Source: Nocardia jinanensis
GTDB taxonomy: Bacteria > Actinomycetota > Actinomycetes > Mycobacteriales > Mycobacteriaceae
Direction: 5' to 3'
Assembly (NCBI RefSeq): GCF_014645735.1
Contig: NZ_BMMH01000004.1
Location: 186,001-250,000, forward strand
Length of the DNA: 64,000 nucleotides
Below are positions 26,158 to 36,143 of this stretch, one piece after another (within the stretch, counting starts at the first letter, position 1; each line of letters starts with the position of its first letter). The notes under the pieces were generated by a model. That model ran no database searches. It was not told where the DNA came from and saw only the letters and a program-made list of their open reading frames with translations. Position numbers and translations under genes: made by a program.

Positions 26158-27277
26158 GTGACTGAACGTGAGGAGAGCGCCGACGCGCGTCGTCGGTGGT
26201 CGGCGCCGGGCCGGGTCAACCTGATCGGTGAGGCTGCCGATAGCGATACCCCTTGTGGTCACCTGTGTGGGCGCCCGGCACGCCGACGATCTGGTCCGGG
26301 TGAGTTCGCGCCAGCGGCCGGGTGAATCGGTCCGGCTACCGGCCGGGGCGCTGTCCACCGAGCGGGACCTGCTGCCGGGGTGGGCGCGTTACCCGCTCGG
26401 GGTGGTCGCGGAGTTCCGGCGCCGCGGGTATGGGATCGAAGGTCTGGAACTGGATTTCGACGGTGCGGTACCCGCGGGCGCCGGGCTCTCCTCCTCGGCG
26501 GCGCTGTGCTGTGCGGCGGCGGTGGCGGTCCGGGACCTGTGTGCGCCGACGGTCGGTGACCGGGAACTGATCGATATCGCGCGCGCGGCCGAGAACGATT
26601 ATGTGGGCGCACCCACCGGGATCCTCGATCACGCCGCCTCCATACTGTGCACCGAGGGGCATGCGCTCTTCCTCGACGTGCGCGCGTTCGTCGCCGCCGA
26701 AACCGGCGGTTTCGAACAGATCCCGTTCGACCTTGCCGCGGCCGGCCTGCGGCTGCTCGTCATCGATACCGGGCAGACCCACGACCACGCTGGTGGCGGG
26801 TACGGGACTCGCCGCGCCGAATGCGCCGCCGCCGCGTCGGCTCTCGGGGTCGGATCGCTGCGCGATATCGATGAGGTCGGCGAATTGTCCGGGCTCACCG
26901 ACCCGGTGCTGTACCGGCGGGCGCGGCACGTGGTGAGCGAGAACGACCGGGTGCGCGCGGTGGTGGCGCTGTTGCGGGCGGGTGCCGACCCGCGGGAGAT
27001 CGGTCCGCTGCTGAACGGGGGACACGATTCGCTGCGTGACGATTTCGAGGTATCCACCGAGGTGCTCGATGCCGCGGTGGACGCCGCCCGGACATCCGGC
27101 GCGCACGGGTCGCGCATGGTCGGCGGTGGCTTCGGTGGCAGCATTATCGCGCTGGTGGATACCGCCGACGCCGGCCAGGTGGAGGATGCGGTTCGGGAGC
27201 GGCTCGCGGGCATCGGGTTTCACGAACCGCGGACCTTCGAGGCCGTGCCCGCGGCGGGCGCCGGGCCGGTCGGCTGA
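26158..27277 (+). pseudogene. galK: Galactokinase gene broken by a frameshifting deletion
   Basis: The GTG at 26158 begins the normal galactokinase N-terminus, including WSAPGRVNLIGE. The family then continues HTDYN..GFVLPIAIP, but here GAG is joined directly to GCTGCCGATAGCG. This removes about 26 nt that would encode HTDYN and the following residues, and shifts the frame. The first frame stops at about 26323. The rest of the protein is intact in the +1 frame from about 26228 to 27277, including VPAGAGLSSSAALCCA (ATP-binding motif) and MVGGGFGGSIIALV near the end. The lost segment contains the galactose-binding signature. The remnant could restart at an internal codon but would lack this signature. 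Confidence 0.85.
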
Positions 27278-27321
27278 TCCGGCCGGTGCCGCGGGACCAT
27301 CGCGGCACCGGACCGGGGCGG

Positions 27322-28764
27322 TCAACCCGCGGTGCGGATCCGGCGCAGTGCGCCCACGAGGATGTCGACCACGAGGAAGGCCAGCAGGCTCAGGCCGAAT
27401 ACCGGAGCGAACCAGCCGATCAGTGCGGCCGCGGCCAGCGCTGGGACCGCCAGGATCGCCGAGCGGCGCAATGCGCCGCGGCGTGGCGGTTTGCCCACCG
27501 CGAACATGCCGGTCGCCGGGGTGGGCCGGCGCCGCCACCACATGAGGTATCCGCGCGCGATCACCGTGATCAGCCCCACGGCCGCCGCCAGCAGCAGTAG
27601 CTGGTTGAGCAGCCCGAACATCAGGCCCATGTGGAGCTGGATGCCCCAGTTCGCCAACTTCGCCATGAACGGCCAGTCGGCATAGGGGAGCCGATCGGTG
27701 ACAGTGCCGGTGGGTCCGTCCACCGCCACCGAATTCGCTGTGAGTGTGCCCGACAGCCGCCGTTCCTTCACGGCGAACGCCGTGCCGTCGGCCGCCGGAA
27801 TCGTGATTTCCGCGGGCCGCGTGACACCGGTCGCTCGCGCGGCGGCCTGGACTCCGTCCAACTGCTGGATCCGGTCCGCCGGAACCGTATGCCCGGTCGT
27901 ATGCCCGCCGTGGTGGTCGGTGTGTGTGGTCCCGGCCGGCGCCGCGCCGGGCAGCGTGGTCTCCACCGCGGGTGTGGTCCAGCTGAGATTCTCCCGGAGC
28001 TTCTCGATATTGTCGCCGGCGTAGGTCGACCAGGTCAGACCCGTGGCCGACAGCAGCAGCGCCACCGGCAGGATCCAGATCCCGACCACCGCATGCCAGT
28101 TCAGCCGGCGTTCGCGCTCGTTGCGCGCGAGGTTCGGCACGAACAGCCATCGCACCGAATCACGCTGCCGCCGAGCCCGCACCCGCCGTATCCACAGCGC
28201 CAGCCCGGCGAGGGCGATCAACCACAACCAGGACGCCGCCAGTTCGGAGTACAAACGGCCGGGCTCACCCAAGTGCAGGTGACGGTGCACCTGGGACACC
28301 CACGCCCGGAAGGGCAGCGCACCGGAACTGCCGTACACCACCGATTCGCCCACCGGCTGCGCGGTCACCGGGTCGACGAAAACAGCGTGGCGCTCGGATT
28401 CGCCCAGGGCGGGATCACTGAACAGCACCCTGGTGGTCTCGCCCGGCGCCGGGGCCGGGGCGACCGCCACCAGGGTGAGGTCCGGCCGGACCGCGGTCCC
28501 GGCGGTCACCTGCTCGGACAGCGGGCGTTCGGGGCCGCGGGAATCCACGTACAGCAGATCCCGGTTCACGAACGATTCGATACTCGGCGAGACCGCGTAG
28601 AGCCCGCCGGTCACGGCCGCGATCAGGAGAAACGGTCCCACGAAGAGACCGGCGTAGAAGTGCAGCCGCAGCGTGAGTGCGCGGAAGGCGCCTCTGCCGG
28701 GCCGGGGTGTGCTGGTCGCCGGGGCAGCGCTGTCGGGCGCCGCGGGGACCTCGGTGGTACTCAT
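27322..28764 (-). CDS. PepSY-domain transmembrane protein
   Basis: A 480-residue membrane protein of the PepSY-associated TM (PiuB-like) family. Helices are seen at about residues 30-50 (LHFYAGLFVGPFLLIAA), 185-205, 245-270, and three near the C-terminus. PepSY-like extracytoplasmic blocks lie between the first two helices and again at about 300-370. A His-rich loop (THTDHHGGHTTGH, about 285-297) suggests metal binding. Relatives are linked to iron-siderophore reduction or copper handling; which applies here is not clear. The ATG at 28764 was chosen over the longer Arg/Pro-rich open frame. It is followed downstream by the galK remnant on the other strand. Confidence 0.75.
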   Translation of the reverse strand: MSTTEVPAAPDSAAPATSTPRPGRGAFRALTLRLHFYAGLFVGPFLLIAAVTGGLYAVSPSIESFVNRDLLYVDSRGPERPLSEQVTAGTAVRPDLTLVAVAPAPAPGETTRVLFSDPALGESERHAVFVDPVTAQPVGESVVYGSSGALPFRAWVSQVHRHLHLGEPGRLYSELAASWLWLIALAGLALWIRRVRARRQRDSVRWLFVPNLARNERERRLNWHAVVGIWILPVALLLSATGLTWSTYAGDNIEKLRENLSWTTPAVETTLPGAAPAGTTHTDHHGGHTTGHTVPADRIQQLDGVQAAARATGVTRPAEITIPAADGTAFAVKERRLSGTLTANSVAVDGPTGTVTDRLPYADWPFMAKLANWGIQLHMGLMFGLLNQLLLLAAAVGLITVIARGYLMWWRRRPTPATGMFAVGKPPRRGALRRSAILAVPALAAAALIGWFAPVFGLSLLAFLVVDILVGALRRIRTAG

Positions 28765-28944
28765 CCTTGTTACCTGCGTCCTGTACTGGTCGGCACCCGG
28801 CGGGGAAGTAGCCGGGGTGCGCGGGACGCGGCGCGCACCGAGGGCTCGGGGTCGCCGCGCTGAGGGGGCCGGTGTCACGGGAGCAGGCGCGTGCGGGTCA
28901 CCACAGCGAGGCGCAGCGCCCGGCCGAGACAGCCGGGTGGGAGA

Positions 28945-29508
28945 TCAGACCAGGACGGCCCGCGGCGGTGCGCGGGTGCGATCTATATCGGCCGCGAAGA
29001 TCCATGCGACGATCCGGTCGCGGTGCAGGGCCCGCAGCAGGGGCGGGTCCGGGACGACCGGGTGCCGGGGCGCGACCGGAACCAGCCGGGCCAGTGCTGT
29101 CGCGACGACGCGATAGGCGAATTCGGCCCCGCGCACGATCGTCGCGGCGGCGCAGGCGAGGAGGAGATGCGCCGCGAGCATGGTGGGGGTCAGTTGCAGA
29201 TCGCCGTGGTGCAGATGCCCGGATCCCCAGCCGAGGCAGATATGGCCCAGCAGCTGCCCGGCCAGCAGTGCCGTGGTGAGCCCGGGCGTACCGGTGCGCA
29301 GCGGGCGCAGCCCGGTGACCAGGGCACCGACCGCCGCGGACGCGAGAGCCAGCAGTACGACGGCGGTGCCGTCGGGTGGGCTCGTCTCGGCCGCCCCTCC
29401 GTGGGCGGCCACCGAGACGGCCCCTGAGATCAGGCCGGCCGCCGCACCGCGGACGCGAGCGGCGCCGCGATGGTCCACCCGGTGGGTGGAGCCGAACCTG
29501 ATACGCAC
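28945..29508 (-). CDS. His-rich multi-pass membrane protein
   Basis: A 187-residue membrane protein with about four helices: GLISGAVSVAAHG, AVVLLALASAAVGALVTGL, LTTALLAGQLLGHICLG, and LAAHLLLACAAATIV. Histidines cluster in GHLHHGDLQ. The GTG at 29508 lies six bases after TATCAT on the minus strand and has no Shine-Dalgarno, so a leaderless start fits; the open frame above it is Arg/Pro-rich and rejected. It is 180 bp upstream of the PepSY gene on the same strand, which suggests a joint role in metal or redox handling at the membrane. Function is not established. Confidence 0.6.
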   Translation of the reverse strand: MRIRFGSTHRVDHRGAARVRGAAAGLISGAVSVAAHGGAAETSPPDGTAVVLLALASAAVGALVTGLRPLRTGTPGLTTALLAGQLLGHICLGWGSGHLHHGDLQLTPTMLAAHLLLACAAATIVRGAEFAYRVVATALARLVPVAPRHPVVPDPPLLRALHRDRIVAWIFAADIDRTRAPPRAVLV

Positions 29509-29788
29509 TCGGGGATGATATCCGACGGCCGGGTTCGACCGCGGCGAACCGATACCCGCCCCCGCGGCGGGCGGCCGCATCCGGGGAGGTCGCCTGCGGC
29601 TCGGCGACCGCGTGGGACCCCGCCCGGACACCTCGATACCACTATTCGGCGGGATCTGCTGAGCCAGGCACGGGGAGACCGCGCCCTCGATCGATGCCAC
29701 GCGGTCTCCGGAAGACGCCGACGACGGCGAAGCCACCGCCGGAGGGTGGGGCGTCGTATCGTCCGGCCCGCCGCGGCGGGACAGGCTT

Positions 29789-31435
29789 TCAGCTGCCGGG
29801 TTCCAGCTCCGTCAGCGGTTTCCGCAGCAGTTTCCCGGTGGCGTTGCGCGGCAGCTCGTCGAGGAAGACCACCTCGCGCGGGACCTTGTAGCGCGCCAGG
29901 TTGGCCCTGACGTAATCCTTGATCTGCTGGGGGTCGCGTGTCGAATCCGGGCCCGGGACCACCACGGCACGCAGCCGTTTCCCGAACTCCCGATCGTCTA
30001 CACCGACCACCGCCGCCTCCAGCACATCCGGCCGTTCGGCGATGAGGTGCTCGACCTCCTGTGGGAACACATTCTCGCCACCGGAGACGATCATGTCGTC
30101 GTCGCGGCCGTCGATGAACAGCAGGCCGTCGGGGTCCAGATGCCCGACATCGCCGCTGGACATCATGCCGTCCACGGTCTCCTTGGTGCGCCCGTCGGTG
30201 TAGGCCTTGAAGGCGTGCGGGTTGTCGATGAAGATCGTGCCGGTGACATCGGGCTCGGTGATCCGCTTGCGGTTCTCGTCGTAGAGGGCGATCCGGACGC
30301 CGACCGGCGCCCGGCCCGCGGTGGTCGGCGATTTCTTCAGTTCCTGCGGTGTCGCGACTGTGATCACCGCGCATTCGGTGGAGCCGTACAGGTTGTAGAG
30401 CACATCCCCGAAGTGTTCGCCCGTACGCACCACCACATCGGGCTGGATCGCCGAACCCGCCGCGAAGATCACCCGGATCGACGAGACGTCGTGGCGGTCC
30501 AGCACCTCTTTCGGCTGGTCCAGGATGCGCTGCAGCATGGTCGGGACCACGACCAGTGAATCCGCCCGGTAGCGGGCGATATTGGCCAGGGTGCGCTCGG
30601 GGTCGAAGCGGCGCTGCTGGAAGACCACCCGGTTACCGAGCGCGAGTCCGAGGGAGAACTGGGACAGTCCGGTGCCGTGGAAGATGGGTGCGGCCATCAC
30701 CATCGTGCCGTCGGTCGGCAGCGGCACCCGGTCGATGAACTGGGCGGTGATGAACGGGCTCACCTTGTCGCGCGGGGCGCCCTTGGGTGTTCCGGTGGTA
30801 CCACTGGTCAGGATGACCGTCCCGCCCGGTTCGGCCGGGGCGGCCAGGGGGTCGGTGGACTGTCCCTCCGCGAGGGATTCGACCGTGGGGATCGCGGGGT
30901 CGGCGTTATCGGATTCGTCGACCCAGGTGAGGATCCGCGGGATATCGGCGGGAATGGCGCTCATCAGCTCGAAGAACTCGCTGTCGTGCAGCACCGCTTT
31001 GATCTGCTCGCGTTCGGCCACATCCGCGAACTGCGGTTTGGCGAATCCGGTGTTCATGAGCACCGCGCGCAGACCGAGTTTGCCGGCCGTCAGCATGCTC
31101 AGCACCATGCCGCGGTGATCGCGGGCCAGGACGGCCACCACGTCACCGGGGCGCAACCCGCGTTCGGTGAGACCGCGGGCGAAGGCGTTCGAGCGATCGT
31201 CGAGTTCGCGGAAGGTGAGTTCGCCCTTCTCGTCGACGATGGCGGGGGAATCGGGCCGGGTCTGCGCGGCATGCATGACCACGCCGGCGAACGGGCCGTA
31301 TTTGGACGCGTTGCTCATCGACCGGATGGCATGGTCGAGCCGCAGCGGATCGAAGAGGCCGCGTTTGCGCATCACGTTCACGGCCAGGGCGATATCGCCG
31401 GCTCTGCGAACGGGGCCGGGCAGCGACAATGGCAT
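29789..31435 (-). CDS. Fatty-acid acyl-CoA/AMP ligase (FadD-type), copy 1
   Basis: A 548-residue adenylate-forming enzyme. Motifs in order: LTSGTTGTPKGAPR (phosphate-binding loop, about residue 210), LYNLYGSTEC (about 335), SGDVGHLDPDGLLFIDGRDD (about 430), and PRNATGKLLRK with the C-terminal catalytic Lys (about 530). It should activate a fatty or other carboxylic acid with ATP and CoA. It is closely similar to the next gene upstream, so the pair probably arose by tandem duplication. The ATG at 31435 has GGAAGG about nine bases upstream. The substrate is not predictable from sequence. Confidence 0.85.
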   Translation of the reverse strand: MPLSLPGPVRRAGDIALAVNVMRKRGLFDPLRLDHAIRSMSNASKYGPFAGVVMHAAQTRPDSPAIVDEKGELTFRELDDRSNAFARGLTERGLRPGDVVAVLARDHRGMVLSMLTAGKLGLRAVLMNTGFAKPQFADVAEREQIKAVLHDSEFFELMSAIPADIPRILTWVDESDNADPAIPTVESLAEGQSTDPLAAPAEPGGTVILTSGTTGTPKGAPRDKVSPFITAQFIDRVPLPTDGTMVMAAPIFHGTGLSQFSLGLALGNRVVFQQRRFDPERTLANIARYRADSLVVVPTMLQRILDQPKEVLDRHDVSSIRVIFAAGSAIQPDVVVRTGEHFGDVLYNLYGSTECAVITVATPQELKKSPTTAGRAPVGVRIALYDENRKRITEPDVTGTIFIDNPHAFKAYTDGRTKETVDGMMSSGDVGHLDPDGLLFIDGRDDDMIVSGGENVFPQEVEHLIAERPDVLEAAVVGVDDREFGKRLRAVVVPGPDSTRDPQQIKDYVRANLARYKVPREVVFLDELPRNATGKLLRKPLTELEPGS

Positions 31436-31605
31436 CGGTGACAACCTTCCGCGGCGTACCGCCGGGATCGGCGGCCTACCTCCTCGAGCTCCAGTGCAAG
31501 CCAACCCTAGCAACCGTGCGCGGGACCGCCATCCGATTGTCTCGGACAGTAGAGAAACCGGGACATTACTGTGAGATATCCCGGTTTCCCTGTCGAGAAA
31601 TGTTG

Positions 31606-33225
31606 TCAGACCTCGTATTCCACCAGCACCCGGCGCAGCAGTTTGCCGGTCGGGTTACGGGGCAGATCGTCGAGGAAGACCACCTCGCGCGGCACCTTGT
31701 ACCGGGCGAGGTTCTCCTTGACGTAGGTCTTGATCTCGGCTTCGTCCGGGGTGTGCCCGGGTTCGGGGACCACGAACGCGCGCAGTCGCTTGCCGAACTC
31801 CGCATCGTCCACGCCGACCACCGCGGCGTCGAAGATATCGTCGCGTTCGAGCAGCAGGTTCTCGACCTCCTGCGGGAAGACGTTCTCACCGCCGGACACG
31901 ATCATGTCGTCGTCGCGGCCGTCCACCATGAGCAGACCATCCTCGGTGAAATGGCCGACATCGCCGCTGGACATGTAGCCGTCGATGATCTGCTTGTGTC
32001 GGCCGTCGGTGTAGCCCTCGAAGGGGGCGCCGCTGCGGACGAAGATCCGGGCGGTGACGTTCTTCGTGGTGACGGCCTTGTCGTTGTCGTCGTAGAGGCG
32101 GACATCGCAGGTGAGCGGCGGGCGGCCGACGGTGCCCGGGGCCTTGGCCAGATCGGCCGGCTGGGCCACCGTGGCGATGGCGACCTCGGTGGAGCCGTAG
32201 AGGTTGTAGAGCACGGGCCCGAACACCTCGGTTGCCTTGACGCACAGCTCCGGCGACAATGCCGATCCCGCCAGGATGATCCCCTTCAACGCGGACGTGT
32301 CGTACTTCGCGCGCACCTCGGCGGGCAGTTCCACCATCCGATGCAGCATGGTCGGCACCGCGACGAGCAGTTCGGCCTTGTGGTCGGAGAGCATCTTCAA
32401 GGTGGCCTCGGCGTCGAACCGGCGCCGCATGACGATCTTGTTGGTCAGGCCGATGCTCACCAGGTACGTACCCAGGCCGGTGCTGTGGAAGATCGGCGAG
32501 ACGATCACGACGGTGCTGCGCTTCGGGAACGGCATCCGGTCCAGGAATTGCGCGGTGGCCACAGGGCTGGCCTTCTCGCGTGGGGCGCCCTTCGGTAATC
32601 CGGTGGTACCGCTGGTGAGGATGATGAAACCACCCGGTTTGGCCGGGGCGGGCAGGGTTTCGGTGCCGTTCGCGGCGATGAGGTCGTCGAGTGTTCTCGC
32701 GCCCTCGGGCAGTTCGGCGCCCTCGTCGACCCAGGTGAGGAATCGGGGCATATCCGCGGGCAGGGCGTCGAGCAGCCCGAGGAATTCGCTGTCGTGCAGC
32801 ACCGCCTTGACCTTCTCGCGTTCGCACACCTCGGCGAACTGCGGTTTGGCGAATCCGGTGTTCATCAGCGCGATCTTGACGCCGAGTTTGCCGGCTGCGG
32901 CCATGGAGAGGATCAGGCCGCGATGGTCGCGAGCGAGGATGCCGATCACGGTGCCCTCGGTGATGCCCGCGCTCCGAAGCCCGTGGGCGATCTTGGTGGA
33001 CTGTTCGTCCAATTCCCGATAGGTCAGCTCACCGCGCTCGTCGGCCAGTCCGGGCGCATCCGGCGCGATCCGCGCGGAATGCATGATCAAAGTGGCCTGC
33101 GGGATATAGGTCTTGGAATCCTTCAGCGTCCGCAGCGTTTCCCCCGGATTCTTCAGATCGATGAATCCACTGGACTGCAGCAGCCCGTATGCCTTGACGA
33201 CTTCCAGCGTATGCGCCAGATTCAC
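31606..33225 (-). CDS. Fatty-acid acyl-CoA/AMP ligase (FadD-type), copy 2
   Basis: A 539-residue adenylate-forming enzyme with the same motif series: ILTSGTTGLPKGAPR, LYNLYGSTEV, SGDVGHFTEDGLLMVDGRDD and PRNPTGKLLRR with the catalytic Lys. It is upstream of copy 1 on the same strand with a 170-bp gap, so the two may be transcribed together or separately. The GTG start at 33225 has GGAGG about nine bases upstream. The main differences between the copies are at the N-terminus and in the acyl-binding region, so the substrates may differ. Confidence 0.85.
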   Translation of the reverse strand: MNLAHTLEVVKAYGLLQSSGFIDLKNPGETLRTLKDSKTYIPQATLIMHSARIAPDAPGLADERGELTYRELDEQSTKIAHGLRSAGITEGTVIGILARDHRGLILSMAAAGKLGVKIALMNTGFAKPQFAEVCEREKVKAVLHDSEFLGLLDALPADMPRFLTWVDEGAELPEGARTLDDLIAANGTETLPAPAKPGGFIILTSGTTGLPKGAPREKASPVATAQFLDRMPFPKRSTVVIVSPIFHSTGLGTYLVSIGLTNKIVMRRRFDAEATLKMLSDHKAELLVAVPTMLHRMVELPAEVRAKYDTSALKGIILAGSALSPELCVKATEVFGPVLYNLYGSTEVAIATVAQPADLAKAPGTVGRPPLTCDVRLYDDNDKAVTTKNVTARIFVRSGAPFEGYTDGRHKQIIDGYMSSGDVGHFTEDGLLMVDGRDDDMIVSGGENVFPQEVENLLLERDDIFDAAVVGVDDAEFGKRLRAFVVPEPGHTPDEAEIKTYVKENLARYKVPREVVFLDDLPRNPTGKLLRRVLVEYEV

Positions 33226-33377
33226 CTTCGAACACCTCCACAGATCCTCGCGTCGGCACTCGACCTAGCGATTCCGAACGGCATATCGGTGGTCACCGTA
33301 GCAGTGAAAGTGTATTCGCTCACAACGTACGCTCCGGACAAAAAAGACATCTTTGAGGGGCCGGCGAGTCGGCCGGC

Positions 33378-33411
33378 CCGGGGCTGTGGCGAATATTCGA
33401 CACAGCCCCGG
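33378..33411 (-). terminator. Hairpin terminator after the secreted-protein gene
   Basis: An 11-bp stem (CCGGGGCTGTG with CACAGCCCCGG) encloses a loop that contains the palindrome CGAATATTCG. It lies 24 bp beyond the stop of the gene at 33435 and upstream of the second ligase gene. Confidence 0.6.
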
Positions 33412-33434
33412 GGCCCGGCCCGCGGCCGATGGGC

Positions 33435-34070
33435 TCAGTTGTAGACCGAGCCCATCGACGGGAATGTGATATCCCCGCGCACATACCGGAACCCGTCCGG
33501 ATGCTCCGCGCTCACCGGTACCGGCCACCGGTGCCACAGGTTGCCGTACACCGCGGCGACGATCATGCCCGGGCCGGGATCGATCGGCCGGGTGCGGATG
33601 GTGGTGTCGGCGATGATGTCCCTGTGCTCGGTCAGCTGCTCGATACCGCTACGGCCGTTGCTGAGATTCAGCCACACCACATCCAGCCGCGCGCCGGTCT
33701 GGTTCGGGGCGATCGTGCCCGGTCCGCCGAAGAATCCGAACCGGAAACCGTCGACGTTCAGCGACAGGCCGGACCCGTAGAGTCCCGCCCCGCCGCCGCG
33801 GCCCACGGTGGATTCGGCCGGGATCTGGAACGGCTGCGCGGGCAGCGCGGCTTCGCGTGCGGCGGCGGCCACTCTCGCATCGCCCAGCAGCCGGGACACC
33901 GCCTTTTCGGCGGACGGATCGCCGGCCGCGGCGGTGTGCAGTGCCTGAGTTGCCGACGCCCAATCGACCTGGGCGGGTTCGGCGGTCGCGTGCCCGGTGA
34001 ACAGCACTGTGGCCGCGGCGGTCACGACCGTGCAGGTGAGGAGTCGACGGGCAAAAGCCGGTATGCGCAT
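33435..34070 (-). CDS. Secreted protein of unknown function
   Basis: A 211-residue exported protein. The N-terminus MRIPAFARRLLTCTVVTAAA, followed by TVLFTGHATA and EP, is a typical signal peptide (cleavage about residue 30). A helical segment follows (SATQALHTAAAGDPSAEKAVSRL), then a Gly-rich stretch (VGRGGGAGLYGSGL) and a beta-rich C-terminal domain. No catalytic motif or known family was recognised. The ATG at 34070 is the only start that gives a signal peptide at the N-terminus. Its own terminator follows. Confidence 0.65.
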   Translation of the reverse strand: MRIPAFARRLLTCTVVTAAATVLFTGHATAEPAQVDWASATQALHTAAAGDPSAEKAVSRLLGDARVAAAAREAALPAQPFQIPAESTVGRGGGAGLYGSGLSLNVDGFRFGFFGGPGTIAPNQTGARLDVVWLNLSNGRSGIEQLTEHRDIIADTTIRTRPIDPGPGMIVAAVYGNLWHRWPVPVSAEHPDGFRYVRGDITFPSMGSVYN

Positions 34071-34311
34071 AACCAGTCTCCTTGCAGAGGCGATGTACGG
34101 GGTACTGCTCAGTGACTCGGTGACGGGTGCAGCAGGTGTGGAACGTGTGGAACTCGTATCGGCGCGGCGCGGTGCCGAGTGGAAAACGGGGCCTTCGGCG
34201 CCGATCGGGACGGTCCGATCGAACAAACACTGTCACTCGGTCCCGGTGGTGTCCAGGACCGCCGCGCGGCCGGTCGGTCGCGGTTCTGTCTCTGCTGCCG
34301 CGCGCCGGCGA

Positions 34312-34494
34312 TCAGTCGGCGGTGACGGCGCGTTCGAGCAGGTGCTGCAGGGTTCGCTGTTCCTGCTGGCTGAGTGGCTGCAAGGGGGAGTCGGCCGCGA
34401 GCAGATCGAGCAATCGCTCGCGCAGGGCGCCGCCCGCGGCGGTGAGTACGAGTTGTTTCGCGGGCCGGTCGATGGGGTGGGCGCGCCGTTCGAC
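34312..34494 (-). pseudogene. MarR-family regulator remnant (C-terminal piece)
   Basis: The last 60 codons read like the end of a MarR regulator: VERRAHPIDRPAKQLVLTAA matches the wing and following helix, and then come two helices to the stop at 34312. The expected DNA-binding helices upstream are not in the same frame; the sequence from 34495 to about 34620 is Arg/Ser-rich in this frame and only loosely HTH-like in another. A decayed gene is the simplest reading. Confidence 0.35.
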
Positions 34495-34717
34495 GGGCGG
34501 CGACCACGATCGGGTCCGCTCGGCGGCGGCGCGGCGTCGTCTGGTCGACGAGCTCGCCGAAACAGGTGACCTCGCCTTCGGCAACCATTTCGCCGATGTC
34601 GTCTTCGGCACGGTGATACGCGACGGTGACGGCAGCACGACGTGGGTGCCGCTGCCCTGAGAGCCCGGCCGACCCTTGGGCGCCGAGGGCACAGGCTGCC
34701 GGAACAGCGGAAAAGCG

Positions 34718-34754
34718 AAACCCGGTGTGGGCTTCACGAGCCCACACCGGGTTT
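34718..34754 (-). terminator. Terminator after fadE23
   Basis: A perfect 16-bp stem (34718-34733 and 34739-34754) with a TCACG loop begins 5 nt beyond the fadE23-like stop; a short TTTT run follows on the minus strand. Confidence 0.8.
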
Positions 34755-34758
34755 GCGC

Positions 34759-35979
34759 CTACTTGAGTTCGGCGCTGGTCTTGCCCAGGACCCGGCGGGC
34801 CACGATGAGTTGCTGGATCTGCTGGGTGCCCTCGAAGATGTCGAGGATCTTGGAGTCGCGACCCCACTTCTCCAGGAGCAGTCGCTGCGAGTAGCCGACA
34901 GCGCCGGCCAGTTCGACGGACTTCAGCGTCACATCGGTGCCGGTGCGGCCCGCCTTCGCCTTGGACATCGACGCCTCGAGCGAATTCGGCTTCTTGTTGT
35001 CGGCCATCCAGGCGGCCCGCAGGGCCAGCAGATAGGCGGACTCGTAGTCGGCCTCCATCCGCAGGAATTCGGCCGCCGCGGCGTGCTGATTGTTCACCGG
35101 GGTGTCATAGGAGATCTCGATACCCGCGTCGGTCAGGATCGCGCGCAGTTCCTCGAGTGCGGCGCGGGTGACACCGATGGCCATGGCCGCGACCATGGGG
35201 CGGGTGTTGTCGAAGGTCTGCATGACCCCGGCGAAACCCTTCTCCACGTTCACTTCCGGGCTGCCGAGGATATTGTCCTTCGGGATCCGGCAATCCTGCA
35301 GCAGCAGCACCGCGGTATCGGAGGCCTTGATACCGAGCTTGTGCTCGAGCCGGGCCACCGACAGACCGGGGGCATCGCGTGGGACGACGAACGATTTGAT
35401 GGCGGCGCGGCCGAGCTTGCGGTCCACCGACGCCCACACCACGATATGCGTGGACCGCTGACCGGCGGTGACGAAGATCTTCTCGCCGTTGAGCACCCAT
35501 TCGTCGCCGTCGAGGACGGCGGTGGTGGTGACCGCGGCCGAATCGGAGCCGAAGCTGGGTTCGGTGATCGCCATCGAGGCCCACACCTTGCCGAACCGTT
35601 CCAGCTGTTCGTCGGTGGCCACCGCGGCGATGGCCGCATTGCCCAGGCCCTGGTAGGGGATGGACAGCATCAGCCCGACATCTCCCCAGGAGGTTTCCAG
35701 GGCATTGAGCAGCGCGGACATATTGCCACCGTTGGCGTTGAGGAGCACATCGGTGGTGGGCGCCTCGTCATCGGAGCGGCCGCCGCTGGCACCGCTGATC
35801 TTCTGCGTACCGGAATCACTGAGCCCGTCGACCATGGCGGCCATGGTGTCGAGCTCCACCGGGTATTCGTGCTCGCCGAGATCGTATTTGCGCGAGATCG
35901 GACGGAAGATCTGCGAAGCCACCTGGTGCGCCTGATTGGCGCTGGCCCGCAGCTTCTTGGGAAGTTCGAGATTGATCAT
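34759..35979 (-). CDS. fadE23: Acyl-CoA dehydrogenase, FadE23-like
   Basis: A 406-residue acyl-CoA dehydrogenase. Family blocks are present: ITEPSFGSDSAAVTTTA (FAD-contact region, about residue 139), KIFVTAGQRSTHIVVWASVD, and the C-terminal RDSKILDIFEGTQQIQQLIVAR. It oxidises an acyl-CoA to the enoyl-CoA with FAD. The partner gene upstream encodes a FadE24-like protein; the two are adjacent in M. tuberculosis as Rv3140-Rv3139, where they respond to isoniazid. ATG at 35979 has AGGAGA upstream. A 165-bp gap with repeat copy C separates it from fadE24. Confidence 0.8.
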   Translation of the reverse strand: MINLELPKKLRASANQAHQVASQIFRPISRKYDLGEHEYPVELDTMAAMVDGLSDSGTQKISGASGGRSDDEAPTTDVLLNANGGNMSALLNALETSWGDVGLMLSIPYQGLGNAAIAAVATDEQLERFGKVWASMAITEPSFGSDSAAVTTTAVLDGDEWVLNGEKIFVTAGQRSTHIVVWASVDRKLGRAAIKSFVVPRDAPGLSVARLEHKLGIKASDTAVLLLQDCRIPKDNILGSPEVNVEKGFAGVMQTFDNTRPMVAAMAIGVTRAALEELRAILTDAGIEISYDTPVNNQHAAAAEFLRMEADYESAYLLALRAAWMADNKKPNSLEASMSKAKAGRTGTDVTLKSVELAGAVGYSQRLLLEKWGRDSKILDIFEGTQQIQQLIVARRVLGKTSAELK

Positions 35980-36078
35980 GAGAATCTCCTGGCGATGAAC
36001 CGGAAAGTTGTTCGGAGGTGGGTGGTCCGCCTCAGAGCGTTGGGGGTGTCGGCCGGTTGTCCGGCTTCGATCGGTCAG

Positions 36079-36142
36079 CCGCGGAGGAGTGAAGACCCGG
36101 GGTTGATAGGGCCCGAACCCCGCGGCGCCGGAGGCGCCGCCG
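36079..36142. repeat. Dispersed palindromic element, copy C (partial)
   Basis: The right half of the element (GGAGTGAAGACCCGGGGTTGATAGGGCCC in parts) and the end hairpin GCGGCGCC-GGA-GGCGCCGC match copies A and B. The CAAATAAACAC tail is missing. It lies 1 bp from the fadE24 stop, between fadE24 and fadE23. Confidence 0.7.
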
Positions 36143-36143
36143 A

